Of a stretch of 64,000 nt of DNA, positions 1-9,923 are shown one piece after another (within the stretch, counting starts at the first letter, position 1; each line of letters opens with the position of its first letter). The position numbers and the translations under genes were made by a program. The DNA is from Leclercia sp. AS011. GTDB lineage: Bacteria > Pseudomonadota > Gammaproteobacteria > Enterobacterales > Enterobacteriaceae. Location of the stretch: assembly GCF_037152535.1 (NCBI RefSeq), contig NZ_JBBCMA010000006.1, forward strand, positions 1-64,000. Direction: 5' to 3'. The notes beneath the pieces were generated by a model. That model searched no databases, was not told the origin of the DNA, and saw only the letters and a program-made list of their open reading frames with translations.

Positions 1-49
1 CCGGGCACGACGGTGCCGGAAGAGAGGCCGGATATACGAAAGCATCTTA

Positions 50-89
50 CTCCCGTTACACAAATGCAGAATGGCTTGCATAACGGGAG
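50..89. repeat. Inverted repeat of unknown role
   Basis: A perfect 9-bp inverted repeat (CTCCCGTTA at 50-58 and TAACGGGAG at 81-89) encloses 22 bases that contain two TGCA tetramers. There is no T-tract on either side, so it does not look like an intrinsic terminator. I see no gene in the first 99 bases. The hairpin probably lies in the tail region of a gene beyond the left edge. Confidence 0.35.
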
Positions 90-99
90 GTGTCCATAT

Positions 100-126
100 A
101 CGGGTAAGGCGCAGCCGCCACCCGGC
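100..126. repeat. Single REP palindrome
   Basis: The stretch has the usual enterobacterial REP shape: a CCGGGT-type arm, a GC-rich imperfect centre (GGCGCAGCCGCC) and a CACCCGG arm. It sits just downstream of the chemoreceptor stop codon, the normal position for REP units. In K-12 such elements stabilise upstream mRNA or bind DNA gyrase. Confidence 0.6.
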
Positions 127-131
127 ATCTG

Positions 132-1781
132 TCAGAAGGTTTCCCAGTTAGCGTCGGTTGTCGCCAGCACCGGTTTCGCTTTTGCGGTATAGGTTTTCAC
201 CGGCGCCGCTTTAGCTGCCTGGCCGTGAACGATCTTAAACACCGCTACCGCCTCGTTCAGACGTGCCGCCTGCTCTTCCAGCGCCGCCGCCGCCGCCGCA
301 GACTCCTCAACCAGCGAGGCGTTCTGCTGGGTGACGCGGTCCATCTCGGCTACCGCCTGACCCACCTGGTCAATCCCGCGGCTCTGCTCATCCGAGGCGG
401 ATGCGATTTCGCCCATGATGTCGGTGACGCGGGTGACGGCGCTGACGATTTCCGCCATCGTCGCCCCGGCTTCATTCACCAGCGCGGAACCCGCACTGAC
501 GCGCGCGCCAGAGTCGTCAATCAGGCCTTTAATCTCTTTTGCGGCCTGGGCGCTGCGCTGGGCCAGCGTACGCACTTCCCCTGCCACCACCGCAAATCCA
601 CGCCCCTGCTCACCGGCACGCGCCGCTTCTACCGCCGCGTTCAGCGCCAGAATGTTGGTCTGGAAGGCGATGCCATCGATCACGTTGGTGATCTGGGCAA
701 TCTTGCTGGAGCTGGTGGCAATCTCGTCCATGGTACGCACCACGCCTTCGACCACGTTGCCGCCTTTCTTGGCGGTAGTAGAAGCGTCCAGCGCCAGGCG
801 TGACGCCTGACGGGCGTTATCGGCGTTCTGCTTCACGGTAGCGGTCAGCTGCTCCATGCTGGCTGCGGTCTCTTCCAGGGAGGCCGCCTGCTGCTCGGTG
901 CGGGAAGAGAGATCGTTACTCCCTGCGGAGATTTCACCGGCACCGGTGAAGATGGTATCCGCTCCATCGCGGACCACCCCCACGGTGTTGGCCAGCGCCT
1001 TTTGCATCTCGTGAACGTTATGCGCCAGCAGCGCCATTTCATTCTGACCCTGAGCATCGATCGGCTGCGTCAGATCGCCTGCGGCAATGGCGCGAATATG
1101 GGCAATCACCTCATGCAGCGGCTTCAGCAGCACGTTGCGCATAGCGATCCAGCTGGCGACAATCACCGCCACCACAATCACCATAATGGCCGAAAGGATC
1201 CACAGGATACGCTGGTAGTCGTTCTCGTTATCGGTGATGCCTGCGTTGGCCAGCTTCGCCTGCGCTTCACGCCACTCGCGGTACACCGCCTGCATTGCCA
1301 CCTGCTTCTGCTCGGCATTCTGCTTAAACATATCGTCCAGCTTGCCCTGGGCCAGCAGCGCGTTCATGTTTGTCAGCGTGGTGTGGTAAGCGCGGTACTG
1401 CTCTTCCAGCCGATCGGCCAGCTTCTCGTCCAGCCCCGGGGTTTCCGGCAGGGCGTAATATTTGTCGTAGTGCTCCTGCGCTTCGGCCAGCCGGGCTTTC
1501 CCGGCGGTGACCAGCTCACCCAGCTGTGTGCCGTTGATCTCGGTCGCCGTGCTGCTTTGCAGACGGAGCATGCCGCGGTTAAGGGTCACGCGCGCCTGGT
1601 TCAGGCTGATCCACGCGTCGGTAAACTCTGCCACGTTCTGGCTGGACAGCTGGGAGACGGTGAAATTGTCTTTATCGTTGTTCAGGGCATTGATAAAAAC
1701 CGTCGCGGCGATGATTTGCATCAGGCCGAGCACCAGCAGTACCGAAACTAACAGGGTGATTACTTTAATCCGTTTAAACAT
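132..1781 (-). CDS. Tsr/Tar-like methyl-accepting chemotaxis protein
   Basis: This is an inner-membrane chemoreceptor of about 549 residues. It has an N-terminal TM helix directly after the start ([11 protein letters not shown]...), a periplasmic four-helix TarH-type sensor, a second TM helix near residue 205, a HAMP linker, and a cytoplasmic signalling domain with the hairpin-tip motif [19 protein letters not shown]. The C-terminus is NWETF, the CheR/CheB tethering pentapeptide of high-abundance receptors. In the first sensor helix, arginines spaced as in QAR...LNR...LR match the amino-acid-binding arginines of Tar and Tsr (64, 69, 73), so an amino acid ligand is likely. I chose the ATG at 1781 because AAGG lies just upstream; an in-frame ATG at 1820 has poorer context. 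K-12 has no receptor next to ytfE. The exact ligand cannot be read from the sequence. Confidence 0.9.
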   Translation of the reverse strand: MFKRIKVITLLVSVLLVLGLMQIIAATVFINALNNDKDNFTVSQLSSQNVAEFTDAWISLNQARVTLNRGMLRLQSSTATEINGTQLGELVTAGKARLAEAQEHYDKYYALPETPGLDEKLADRLEEQYRAYHTTLTNMNALLAQGKLDDMFKQNAEQKQVAMQAVYREWREAQAKLANAGITDNENDYQRILWILSAIMVIVVAVIVASWIAMRNVLLKPLHEVIAHIRAIAAGDLTQPIDAQGQNEMALLAHNVHEMQKALANTVGVVRDGADTIFTGAGEISAGSNDLSSRTEQQAASLEETAASMEQLTATVKQNADNARQASRLALDASTTAKKGGNVVEGVVRTMDEIATSSSKIAQITNVIDGIAFQTNILALNAAVEAARAGEQGRGFAVVAGEVRTLAQRSAQAAKEIKGLIDDSGARVSAGSALVNEAGATMAEIVSAVTRVTDIMGEIASASDEQSRGIDQVGQAVAEMDRVTQQNASLVEESAAAAAALEEQAARLNEAVAVFKIVHGQAAKAAPVKTYTAKAKPVLATTDANWETF

Positions 1782-1975
1782 TCTTAACCTTATGTGCAGG
1801 ACATTGTCTGTGGAGGACATATCGGCAGCGAAGGCGTGTTATTTAACGTTTCGTGGTCTAACCAGACTATTTTTCGGAAATAATCAAATCCATTCAGCAA
1901 GTTAAAACATAAGAAAGTTTTGTGAATTCCCTACCTTTTTACTCCCTGCTCCTAAAGGGTTATATCCTCACCTTA

Positions 1976-1998
1976 AAGATGCATTTAAAATACATCTT
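1976..1998 (+). promoter_or_regulatory. NsrR operator upstream of ytfE
   Basis: A near-perfect 11-1-11 palindrome begins AAGATGCATTT and ends AAATACATCTT, 26 bp before the ytfE start. This is the consensus layout of the NsrR operator, and ytfE is a classic NsrR-repressed, nitric-oxide-induced gene in E. coli. The regulator gene nsrR is also in this window (37,136-37,561). Confidence 0.85.
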
Positions 1999-2023
1999 AT
2001 CAAATAACGATGAGGTAACCACC

Positions 2024-2686
2024 ATGGCCTTCCGCGACCAACCATTAGGCGAGCTGGCGCTCTCCATCCCACGCGCTTCTGCGCTGTTTCGTAAATACGA
2101 TATGGATTACTGCTGCGGCGGTAAGCAAACCCTGGCGCGTGCGGCATCGCGTAAGGAACTGGATCTGGACCTCATCGAAGCTGAGCTGGCGAAACTGGCT
2201 GAGCAACCGCTGGAAAAAGACTGGCGCAGCGTGGCGCTGGGCGAAATCATCAATCACATCATCGTCCGCTACCATGACCGCCACCGGGAACAGCTGCCGG
2301 AACTGATACTGCAGGCGACCAAAGTTGAGCGCGTCCATGCGGAGAAAGCCTCTGTTCCGCGCGGCCTGGCAAAGAACCTGACCATGCTGCACGAAGAGCT
2401 CTCCAGCCACATGATGAAAGAGGAGCAGATCCTGTTCCCGATGATCAAACAGGGGATGGGTAGCCAGGCGATGGGGCCGATCAGCGTGATGGAAAGCGAA
2501 CATGACGACGCCGGTGAGCTGGTGGAAGTGATCAAACACATCACCAATAACGTGACTCCGCCTGCGGATGCCTGCACCACCTGGCGCGCAATGTATAACG
2601 GGATTAACGAGATGATCGACGACCTGATGGAGCACATCAGCCTCGAGAATAACGTGCTGTTCCCACGGGCGCTGGCCGGGGAATAA
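2024..2686 (+). CDS. ytfE: Iron-sulfur cluster repair di-iron protein YtfE (RIC)
   Basis: This cytoplasmic hemerythrin-like di-iron protein (220 residues) repairs iron-sulfur clusters damaged by nitric oxide or oxidative stress. It shows the N-terminal ScdA_N/DUF542 region with the CCGG motif (DYCCGGKQ). The hemerythrin-like domain follows, with His/Glu ligands in [39 protein letters not shown] and [11 protein letters not shown]. The ATG at 2024 was preferred over upstream in-frame starts because GAGGTAACC precedes it and the protein then begins [12 protein letters not shown] as in E. coli. The NsrR palindrome immediately upstream indicates derepression by NO. A BIME follows the stop codon. 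Confidence 0.96.
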   Translation: MAFRDQPLGELALSIPRASALFRKYDMDYCCGGKQTLARAASRKELDLDLIEAELAKLAEQPLEKDWRSVALGEIINHIIVRYHDRHREQLPELILQATKVERVHAEKASVPRGLAKNLTMLHEELSSHMMKEEQILFPMIKQGMGSQAMGPISVMESEHDDAGELVEVIKHITNNVTPPADACTTWRAMYNGINEMIDDLMEHISLENNVLFPRALAGE

Positions 2687-2690
2687 AAAA

Positions 2691-2768
2691 AGCCCGGTGG
2701 CGGCTTCGCCTTACCGGGCCTACAACGACCTCGAACGTAGGCCGGGTAAGCGCTAGCGCCACCCGGCA
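2691..2768. repeat. BIME: two inverted REP units
   Basis: Two REP palindromes face each other. The first is GCCCGGTGGCGGCTTCGCC with a closing ACCGGGC arm, and the second is GCCGGGTAAGCG with a closing CACCCGGC arm. They fill the convergent gap between the ends of ytfE and cycA. Confidence 0.85.
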
Positions 2769-2774
2769 ACAGAC

Positions 2775-4184
2775 TTAACGCACGCCTGCCATCCGTTTCT
2801 TACCGATAAACAGCCAGCCCAGCCCCAGGGCGATAAACCACAGCGGCGTGACGATCAGCGCCTGACGGGTATCCTCTTCCAGAGTCAGCAGTACCAGTAC
2901 AAACACGAAGAACGCCATGCAGACCCAGCACATCAGCTTGCCCAGTGGCATCTTGTAGATCGATTTTTCATGCAGATGCGGACGCTGTTTGCGGTACACC
3001 AGGTACGAGCACAGGATGATGGTCCAGACGAACATGAACAGGATCGCTGACACCGTGGTGATCATGGTGAATGCGCCAATCACGCTTGGGTTCACGTAGA
3101 GCATCACCACGCCGCCCAGCAGGCAGATACAGGAGAAGGTCAGCCCTTTTGCCGGTACCGCACGCTTAGAGAGCTTGGCGAACGCGCTCGGCGCCACCCC
3201 TTCCTGCGCCAGGCCGAACAGCATACGGCTGGTGGAGAACACGCCGCTGTTGGCCGACGAGGCCGCAGAGGTCAGCACCACGAAGTTAATCAGGCTCGCC
3301 GCAGCCGGCAGACCCACCAGCACGAACAGCTCCACGAACGGGCTCTTGGTTGGGACCACAGAGCTCCACGGCGTGACCGACATAATGACAATCAGCGCGA
3401 AGACGTAGAACATGATGATACGCACGGGAATCGAGTTAATCGCCCGCGGCAGAGACTTCTCCGGATCTTTGGTTTCAGCGGCAGTCGTCCCCACCAGCTC
3501 AATCCCCACGAAGGCGAAGACCGCAATCTGGAAGCCGGCAAAGAATCCGCTCAGCCCTTTCGGGAACCAGCCGCCGTCGTTCCACAGATGGGCGAACGAG
3601 GCTTCAACGCCGCTCGGGGAGGTAAAGTGGGTCATCACCATCACCAGGCCGACTACAATCAGGCCGACAATGGCGACGATTTTGATCATCGCGAACCAGA
3701 ACTCCATCTCACCGAACATTTTTACGGTGGCAAGGTTAAGGCTTAGCAGCAGGACAATCACCGCCAGCGAGGCAACCCAGTCCGACAGTCCGGGGAACCA
3801 GAACTGCGCATAGGCCGTAATGGCGACGACGTCGGCCATCCCGGTGACCACCCAGCAGAACCAGTAGGTCCAGCCGGTAAAGTAACCCGCCCACGGCCCG
3901 AGAAGGTCGGAGGCAAAGTCGCTAAAGGATTTGTATTCCAGATTCGAGAGCAGCAATTCACCCATTGCACGCATCACGAAAAAGAGCATAAAGCCGATGA
4001 TCATATAGACAAAAATGATCGACGGACCGGCAAGACTGATGGTTTTGCCTGACCCCATAAACAGCCCGGTACCAATGGCACCGCCGATGGCGATTAACTG
4101 AATATGACGGTTTGTGAGATTGCGCCGTAGCGACTGTTCAGACGGTGCCTCTTCGTCGGCAACGACTTTTACCTGATCTACCAT
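2775..4184 (-). CDS. cycA: D-serine/D-alanine/glycine:H+ symporter CycA
   Basis: This inner-membrane transporter of the APC superfamily (469 residues, about 12 TM helices) imports glycine, D-alanine, D-serine and D-cycloserine. The soluble N-terminus (MVDQVKVVADEEAP...) is followed by the first TM helix with the substrate-binding glycine-rich motif AIGGAIGTGLFMGSG. Length and order match E. coli CycA. The leader carries a CACAACA heptamer next to the Shine-Dalgarno sequence, the seed target for GcvB sRNA, which represses cycA in E. coli. It is convergent with ytfE across a BIME. Confidence 0.95.
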   Translation of the reverse strand: MVDQVKVVADEEAPSEQSLRRNLTNRHIQLIAIGGAIGTGLFMGSGKTISLAGPSIIFVYMIIGFMLFFVMRAMGELLLSNLEYKSFSDFASDLLGPWAGYFTGWTYWFCWVVTGMADVVAITAYAQFWFPGLSDWVASLAVIVLLLSLNLATVKMFGEMEFWFAMIKIVAIVGLIVVGLVMVMTHFTSPSGVEASFAHLWNDGGWFPKGLSGFFAGFQIAVFAFVGIELVGTTAAETKDPEKSLPRAINSIPVRIIMFYVFALIVIMSVTPWSSVVPTKSPFVELFVLVGLPAAASLINFVVLTSAASSANSGVFSTSRMLFGLAQEGVAPSAFAKLSKRAVPAKGLTFSCICLLGGVVMLYVNPSVIGAFTMITTVSAILFMFVWTIILCSYLVYRKQRPHLHEKSIYKMPLGKLMCWVCMAFFVFVLVLLTLEEDTRQALIVTPLWFIALGLGWLFIGKKRMAGVR

Positions 4185-4480
4185 GTGATGTTTTCCTGTT
4201 GTGACTACCTGTGTTGTTTAGGCTCTTCTGGCCCTTTATTACGTCGAAAAGCGACGGCCCCGATTAAGGACTCATCGATATTAGGTAAGAATCGGCGGGA
4301 TGAATACTATGATTTAAATATTATGTTAACAATATGTTGAAAGTGAGTGTCATATCACTTAAGCAACGCAAAAACAGCTCACAAAAATACACTTAATGCG
4401 ATCATTTGCAAGATAATCTGTTGATTAGCGCATAACTATAGGTTTTTTAACTGATTTCCCCTCCCCCGTCGGGGAGAGGA
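4185..4480 (-). promoter_or_regulatory. cycA leader and promoter region with GcvB seed site
   Basis: This gap of about 300 bp holds no gene. On the minus strand, CACAACA (4203-4197) abuts the AGGAAAAC ribosome-binding site of cycA and matches the CA-rich seed complementary to region R1 of GcvB. Further upstream the DNA is AT-rich (4300-4440) and presumably holds the promoter, though no single -10/-35 pair stands out. A hairpin at 4458-4479 (CCCCTCCCC pairing with GGGGAGAGG) lies downstream of fklB. It has no T-tract, so it may only protect the fklB mRNA end. Confidence 0.6.
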
Positions 4481-4492
4481 AAAAGCGCGGGA

Positions 4493-5113
4493 TTACAGAA
4501 TTTCCAGCAGCTCGACTTCAAAGACCAGGGTGCTGAATGGCGGAATGGACGCGCCAGCGCCACGCTCGCCGTAGGCCAGGTTCTGAGGAATAGTCAGTTC
4601 CCATTTGGAGCCAACCGGCATCAGGGTCAGCGCTTCGATCCAGCCTGGGATCACGCCGTTTACCGGGAATTCAGCCGGTTCGCCGCGGGCAACGGAGCTG
4701 TCAAACACGGTGCCGTCGATCAGTTTACCGGTGTAGTGCACGCGAACGTGGTCGGTACGCGCCGGGATTGCGCCATCGCCCTGATTGATCACGCGGAACT
4801 GCAGGCCAGTTTCGGTGCTGTTCACGCCTTCGCGCTCACGGTTCTCTTCGAGGAACTTCTCGCCTGCTGCGGCCATCTCTTCAAAACGCGCACGACGCAC
4901 GGAGTCAGCACGTTCGTGGATTTCGCGCAGCGCGCGGTGAACCACATCAACCGGAACAGCTGGATGCTTACCTTCCAGCGCATCGGCGATACCCGCCACC
5001 AGCGCTTCCGGTAACAGACCCTGCAGACCTGATTCGCTCAGCTGCTGTCCTACCTGCAAACCAATACCGTAGCTTGCCTGCGCTTCGATTGTGTCAAAAG
5101 TCGGGGTGGTCAT
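4493..5113 (-). CDS. fklB: FKBP-type peptidyl-prolyl isomerase FKBP22 (FklB)
   Basis: This cytoplasmic dimeric proline isomerase has 206 residues. The N-terminal half is the dimerisation region ([25 protein letters not shown], then a long helix ending near [15 protein letters not shown]). The C-terminal half is the FKBP catalytic domain with [37 protein letters not shown] and a final [10 protein letters not shown] strand. The ATG at 5113 is preceded by GGAAA and gives the E. coli N-terminus; an upstream in-frame ATG at 5161 would add 16 unrelated residues. It is divergent from ytfB. Confidence 0.95.
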   Translation of the reverse strand: MTTPTFDTIEAQASYGIGLQVGQQLSESGLQGLLPEALVAGIADALEGKHPAVPVDVVHRALREIHERADSVRRARFEEMAAAGEKFLEENREREGVNSTETGLQFRVINQGDGAIPARTDHVRVHYTGKLIDGTVFDSSVARGEPAEFPVNGVIPGWIEALTLMPVGSKWELTIPQNLAYGERGAGASIPPFSTLVFEVELLEIL

Positions 5114-5344
5114 GGGATTTCCTTCCATCACATTTAAAGTAGCGGGCAGCATAACAGCCACCTTCCATCCGGTAAAACTTTGTCTTATGGAAAGATGACA
5201 AATTGCGATGAAACGGAAACAATAGAGACTATCTGGATTTTTCCCGAATGTGTGTCACGGAAGCCGGCTTTGCAATGTTCATCAGGCAGTTAGCAAACTA
5301 TACTTCTCGGGACAGGAAAAAAGACGCGGAGCAGGAGGAGAGCC

Positions 5345-5980
5345 ATGCCCGGGCCATTTGAATTAAAACCTACCCTGACGAAAATCTGGCATGCGCCAGA
5401 CAACTTTCGCATCATGGACCCGCTGCCGCCCCTGCACCGCAGAGGCATTATCATCGGTGCGCTGATGGTTATCGTTGGTTTTCTGCTGCCAGGCGCTGAC
5501 GACAGCGCGACGGCGCCTGTCCGTCGGGATGCCGAGCTTGATTTACGCTCACAGACGCAACCGCAGCCAGACGCGCAGCCGATGCAGACGCAGCTGGTTT
5601 CCCCGTCAAACGATCCGGGTCAGGTTGCCCCGGTCGAGCCGGAGCCGATTCAGGAAGAGCAGCCGCAGGAGCAGGCCGCCGCGCCTGTACAGTCGCAGCC
5701 GGTGCCTGGCATCGAACAGCAGTGGCGTTCCTACCGTGTCGAGTCGGGTAAAACGATGGCGCAGCTGTTCCGCGATCACAACCTGCCGCCGACCGACGTC
5801 TATGCGATGGCGCAGGTTGAAGGCGCAGGCAAGCCGCTGAGCAATTTGCAAAACGGTCAGATGGTGCAGATCCGCCAGAACGCGAGTGGCGTGGTGACAG
5901 GGCTGACCATTGACAGCGGCAACGGCCAGCAGGTGCTGTTTACCCGTCAGTCTGACGGCAGCTTTATCCGCGCCAGATAA
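5345..5980 (+). CDS. ytfB: Cell-division/adhesion protein YtfB, OapA family
   Basis: This is a single-pass inner-membrane protein (211 residues). It has a short cytoplasmic N-terminus with the OapA N-terminal motif (KIWHAPDNFRIMDPLPPLHRRG), one TM helix (about 38-56), a Pro/Gln-rich periplasmic linker (about 60-125) and a C-terminal OapA/LysM-like peptidoglycan-binding domain (YRVESGKTMAQLFRDHNLP...). E. coli YtfB localises to the septum and binds glycans. AGGAGGAGAGCC precedes the start. The C-terminal domain is much better conserved than the linker, as usual for the family. Confidence 0.93.
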   Translation: MPGPFELKPTLTKIWHAPDNFRIMDPLPPLHRRGIIIGALMVIVGFLLPGADDSATAPVRRDAELDLRSQTQPQPDAQPMQTQLVSPSNDPGQVAPVEPEPIQEEQPQEQAAAPVQSQPVPGIEQQWRSYRVESGKTMAQLFRDHNLPPTDVYAMAQVEGAGKPLSNLQNGQMVQIRQNASGVVTGLTIDSGNGQQVLFTRQSDGSFIRAR

Positions 5981-5987
5981 CAGTTCG

Positions 5988-6011
5988 CCCGGTGGCGTGA
6001 TGCTTACCGGG
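5988..6011. repeat. REP unit overlapping the end of the downstream gene
   Basis: A REP arm CCCGGT (5988-5993) pairs with ACCGGG (6006-6011). The second arm contains the stop codon and last codons of the convergent DMT-transporter gene, so the palindrome is partly coding. Confidence 0.6.
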
Positions 6012-6945
6012 CCTGTTTTCCACTCACCTTATTGACCCACCAGATCCCCGAACAGACCAGCACCAGCGCCACAGCATATTTGATCTCAAGGATATTCTCC
6101 CCGAGGAAAATGGCCGAGAGGACGGTTCCGGCTACCGGCACCAGGAAGTTGAATGGCGCAATCATGCTGACGCGGTTGTACTTCAGCAGCAGACTCCAGA
6201 GCGCGAACGCTACCGAAGAGAGCAGGGTCAGATAACCAAGGATAGCCGCCGCTTTGACGCTGGGAACGGCCAGCGTACCGCCGGTGATATAGCCTCCCAC
6301 CACCAGCATTACCCCACCTATCGCCAGCTGCCAGCCGGTCATTACCATCGGGTCGACCGTCTGAGAGATGCGTTTGCCGTACAGCGTGGCGGCAGAGAGG
6401 ATAAACGCCGCCAGCACCACAAACCCGTCACCGTTCCAGACAAAGTGGAAGTCCTGCAGTCCGCTGTTGAAGTTAACGATCATCACCCCGGCAAACCCGA
6501 GGATACAACCGAGGGCTTTGTTGTAGCTGATCCTGTCGTTCTGATAGATGAAGTGCGCCAGCATAACGCTGAAGAAGGTGGCGGTCGCGTTCATGATCGA
6601 CCCTTTGGCACCTGTGGTGTAGGCGAGGCCGATATAAAAGAAGGTGTACTGGATAGCCGTCTGCGTCAGGCCCAGCACCGTTAGCTGCCCAAACTGCCGT
6701 GGGCTAAGTCGACCGATCGGCTTGCGCTGGGCAAGGGCCAGCAGCAGCAAAAGCAGGCCAGCGAAGACAAAGCGGTAACCCGCAAAGACGACCTTTGATG
6801 AGATGTCGTTGGTGGCGATCTGAAAGAGTTCGTAACCGCTTTTAATCGCGGGATAGGAGCTTCCCCATAGCAAACAGCACAGCGTCGCGCTGGCGAAAAC
6901 GATGTTTTTACGGGCAAAAATCGGCGTGGGCAGCACGGCGTCCAT
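6004..6945 (-). CDS. DMT-superfamily (EamA) transporter
   Basis: This is a predicted 10-TM inner-membrane exporter or permease of 313 residues with two EamA repeats. The first repeat has LLWGSSYPAIKSG and a GLAYTTGAKGSIMNAT helix. The second has AFALWSLLLKYNRVSMIAPFNFLVPVAGTVLSAIFLGE, the typical repeat-ending signature. The substrate is unknown; family members export amino acids, purines or drugs. K-12 has ytfA/yjfZ in this interval, so the gene is lineage-specific. Its last codons fall inside a REP palindrome. The start at 6945 is the first ATG; an alternative at 6950 is in another frame. Confidence 0.88.
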   Translation of the reverse strand: MDAVLPTPIFARKNIVFASATLCCLLWGSSYPAIKSGYELFQIATNDISSKVVFAGYRFVFAGLLLLLLALAQRKPIGRLSPRQFGQLTVLGLTQTAIQYTFFYIGLAYTTGAKGSIMNATATFFSVMLAHFIYQNDRISYNKALGCILGFAGVMIVNFNSGLQDFHFVWNGDGFVVLAAFILSAATLYGKRISQTVDPMVMTGWQLAIGGVMLVVGGYITGGTLAVPSVKAAAILGYLTLLSSVAFALWSLLLKYNRVSMIAPFNFLVPVAGTVLSAIFLGENILEIKYAVALVLVCSGIWWVNKVSGKQAR

Positions 6946-7041
6946 AGCAAATCTCGAAGGTAAAATGGCGTTTCATTTTATTATCAGAGATTGCAGCGGG
7001 AATAGCTACCATACAAGGCAAAAAGGTGGGACAGGTCGCGT

Positions 7042-7072
7042 TAAAAAGCAAAACGCCGGCATAAGGCCGGCG
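7042..7072 (-). terminator. Intrinsic terminator of the rpsF-rplI operon
   Basis: On the minus strand a CGCCGGC/GCCGGCG stem with a short loop is followed by TTTTGCTTTTT, just after the rplI stop codon. Confidence 0.85.
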
Positions 7073-7097
7073 CTTCGACGTGGTGACGAGTAATTAC

Positions 7098-7559
<462 letters not shown>

Positions 7560-7588
7560 TTAAAGTCGTATTAATGGACCGTGCCCGA

Positions 7589-8135
<547 letters not shown>

Positions 8136-8141
8136 CAGAAA

Positions 8142-8555
<414 letters not shown>

Positions 8556-8576
8556 TTATTCAGCCTCCTGTCTGGG

Positions 8577-8622
8577 TCAGCCGAGGCCCGGGGAGGCAAG
8601 GAACGTGTTAAAGGTCGGCTGA
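8577..8622 (-). promoter_or_regulatory. rpsF leader hairpin (S6:S18 autoregulatory motif)
   Basis: The rpsF 5' leader can fold into an 8-bp stem (TCAGCCGA at 8577-8584 against TCGGCTGA at 8615-8622) with a second GC-rich element inside (GCCTCCCCGGGCC). Conserved CCG-containing hairpins here bind the S6:S18 complex in many bacteria and repress the operon. That this hairpin does so is inferred from position and shape. The rest of the 342-bp gap up to yjfY holds the two divergent promoters and no gene. Confidence 0.6.
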
Positions 8623-8880
8623 AAAATTGACGCGTCATAATACTTGCGCCCCCCCGGAAACTCAAGCTGATTGCGCAAATAATTCGCACAAAGCGCAAAG
8701 CTCGTCTAAGTGGGTGATTTACTATGGCTCACGGGCGATCGCGACGTTTTTTTGAACAACAGCATCAGAAATGGTCGCCAATGCCCGCCAGATAAGGGGT
8801 TACACTTTAATCAGACCCTTTCTGAGGATAAAACCCGAAGTGATTATCGTCGCACCGTAGTTTGTCGTGGAGCGCATATC

Positions 8881-9156
8881 ATGAAAAAGATAAACCTTGC
8901 CATTCTGGCTGCGCTTTTGCTCAGTGCAAACGCGACAGCCGCGATTCAGGTTGACGGCCGACAGGCCAGAAATATGGACGATGTGCAAAGTCTGGGCGTC
9001 ATTTATATCAACCACAACTTCGCTACCGAAAGCGAAGCGACAGAAGCCATTACAGCAGAAGCCGAGGCGCGGGATGCCCGCTACTATCACGTCATGCTCA
9101 CCCGTGAACCGGGCAGCAACGGCAATATGCACGTCAGCGCTGATATCTATCGGTAA
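8881..9156 (+). CDS. yjfY: YjfY, DUF1471 (YhcN-like) periplasmic protein
   Basis: A 91-residue secreted protein. The signal peptide MKKINLAILAALLLSANATA has a likely cut after ATA. A single DUF1471 domain follows, with the family pattern of a conserved SLGVIYI strand, an EATEAITAEAEARDARYYHV helix-strand and a C-terminal SADIYR strand. Members (BhsA, McbA, YdgH, BsmA) act in envelope stress and biofilm formation; YjfY itself has no assigned function. The ATG at 8881 was chosen because it starts the signal peptide and is preceded by GTGGAGCGCATATC. An intrinsic terminator follows. Confidence 0.88.
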   Translation: MKKINLAILAALLLSANATAAIQVDGRQARNMDDVQSLGVIYINHNFATESEATEAITAEAEARDARYYHVMLTREPGSNGNMHVSADIYR

Positions 9157-9212
9157 TGATTTGACGTTAGCACCAGGAAAGCCAACAACGAAAATATTGT
9201 CATAGCTTTATT

Positions 9213-9238
9213 AGCCCCCTGCCCGGGGGCTTTTTTTT
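9213..9238 (+). terminator. Intrinsic terminator after yjfY
   Basis: An AGCCCCC/GGGGGCT stem is followed by eight T residues. The T-tract runs into the last codon of convergent ulaF. Confidence 0.85.
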
Positions 9239-9923
9239 ATTTTTGCCCGTAATAGGCATTCGGGCCATGCTTGCGCATAAAGTGCTTGTTCATCAGATAG
9301 CTGTCGATAGGTTGCAGGCGCGGGTTGATGCCGCGGGCAATCCACGCCATTTTCGCTACCTCTTCCATCACCACGGCGTTATGCACTGCATCCTGGGCAT
9401 CTTCCCCCCAGGCGAAGGGGCCATGCTGATAGACCACGATCCCCGGCGTGTGTAGCGGTTCGCCTTCTCCCAGCGTTTCAACGATCACCTTGCCGGTATT
9501 AAGCTCGTACTCGCTCTGCACCTCCTCTTCGGTAAGTGCCCGCGTACAGGGGATATCACCAAAAAAGTAGTCTGCATGGGTGGTACCCAGCGCCGGGATG
9601 GCCAGCCCCGCCTGCGCCCAGGCCGTCGCATGAGTGGAGTGGGTATGCACCACGCCGCCCAGGGAGGGGTAGCGCCGGTACAGTGCCAGATGGGTCGCGG
9701 TATCGGACGAAGGTCGCCACTGGCCCTCCACGACCTTGCCGTCGAGATCCACCACCACCATATCTTCCACACGCATGGTCTCATAGGCCACGCCGCTGGG
9801 TTTGATCGCCACCAGCCCGCGGCTCCGGTCAATCGCGCTGACGTTTCCCCAGGTAAAGGTGACCAGACCGTAACGCGGCAAATCCATGTTTGCCTCAAAG
9901 ACCTGCTGTTTAAGCTGCTGCAT
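9237..9923 (-). CDS. ulaF: L-ribulose-5-phosphate 4-epimerase UlaF
   Basis: This class II aldolase-type zinc enzyme (228 residues) converts L-ribulose 5-phosphate to D-xylulose 5-phosphate, the last step of anaerobic L-ascorbate breakdown. Zinc-binding histidines appear in [15 protein letters not shown] and near YQHGPFAWG. The substrate-phosphate motifs TWGNVSA and KPSGVAYE are near the N-terminus. It overlaps ulaE by 14 bp and is the last gene of ulaABCDEF. A terminator for convergent yjfY touches its stop codon. The AraD paralogue is excluded by operon context. Confidence 0.96.
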   Translation of the reverse strand: MQQLKQQVFEANMDLPRYGLVTFTWGNVSAIDRSRGLVAIKPSGVAYETMRVEDMVVVDLDGKVVEGQWRPSSDTATHLALYRRYPSLGGVVHTHSTHATAWAQAGLAIPALGTTHADYFFGDIPCTRALTEEEVQSEYELNTGKVIVETLGEGEPLHTPGIVVYQHGPFAWGEDAQDAVHNAVVMEEVAKMAWIARGINPRLQPIDSYLMNKHFMRKHGPNAYYGQK

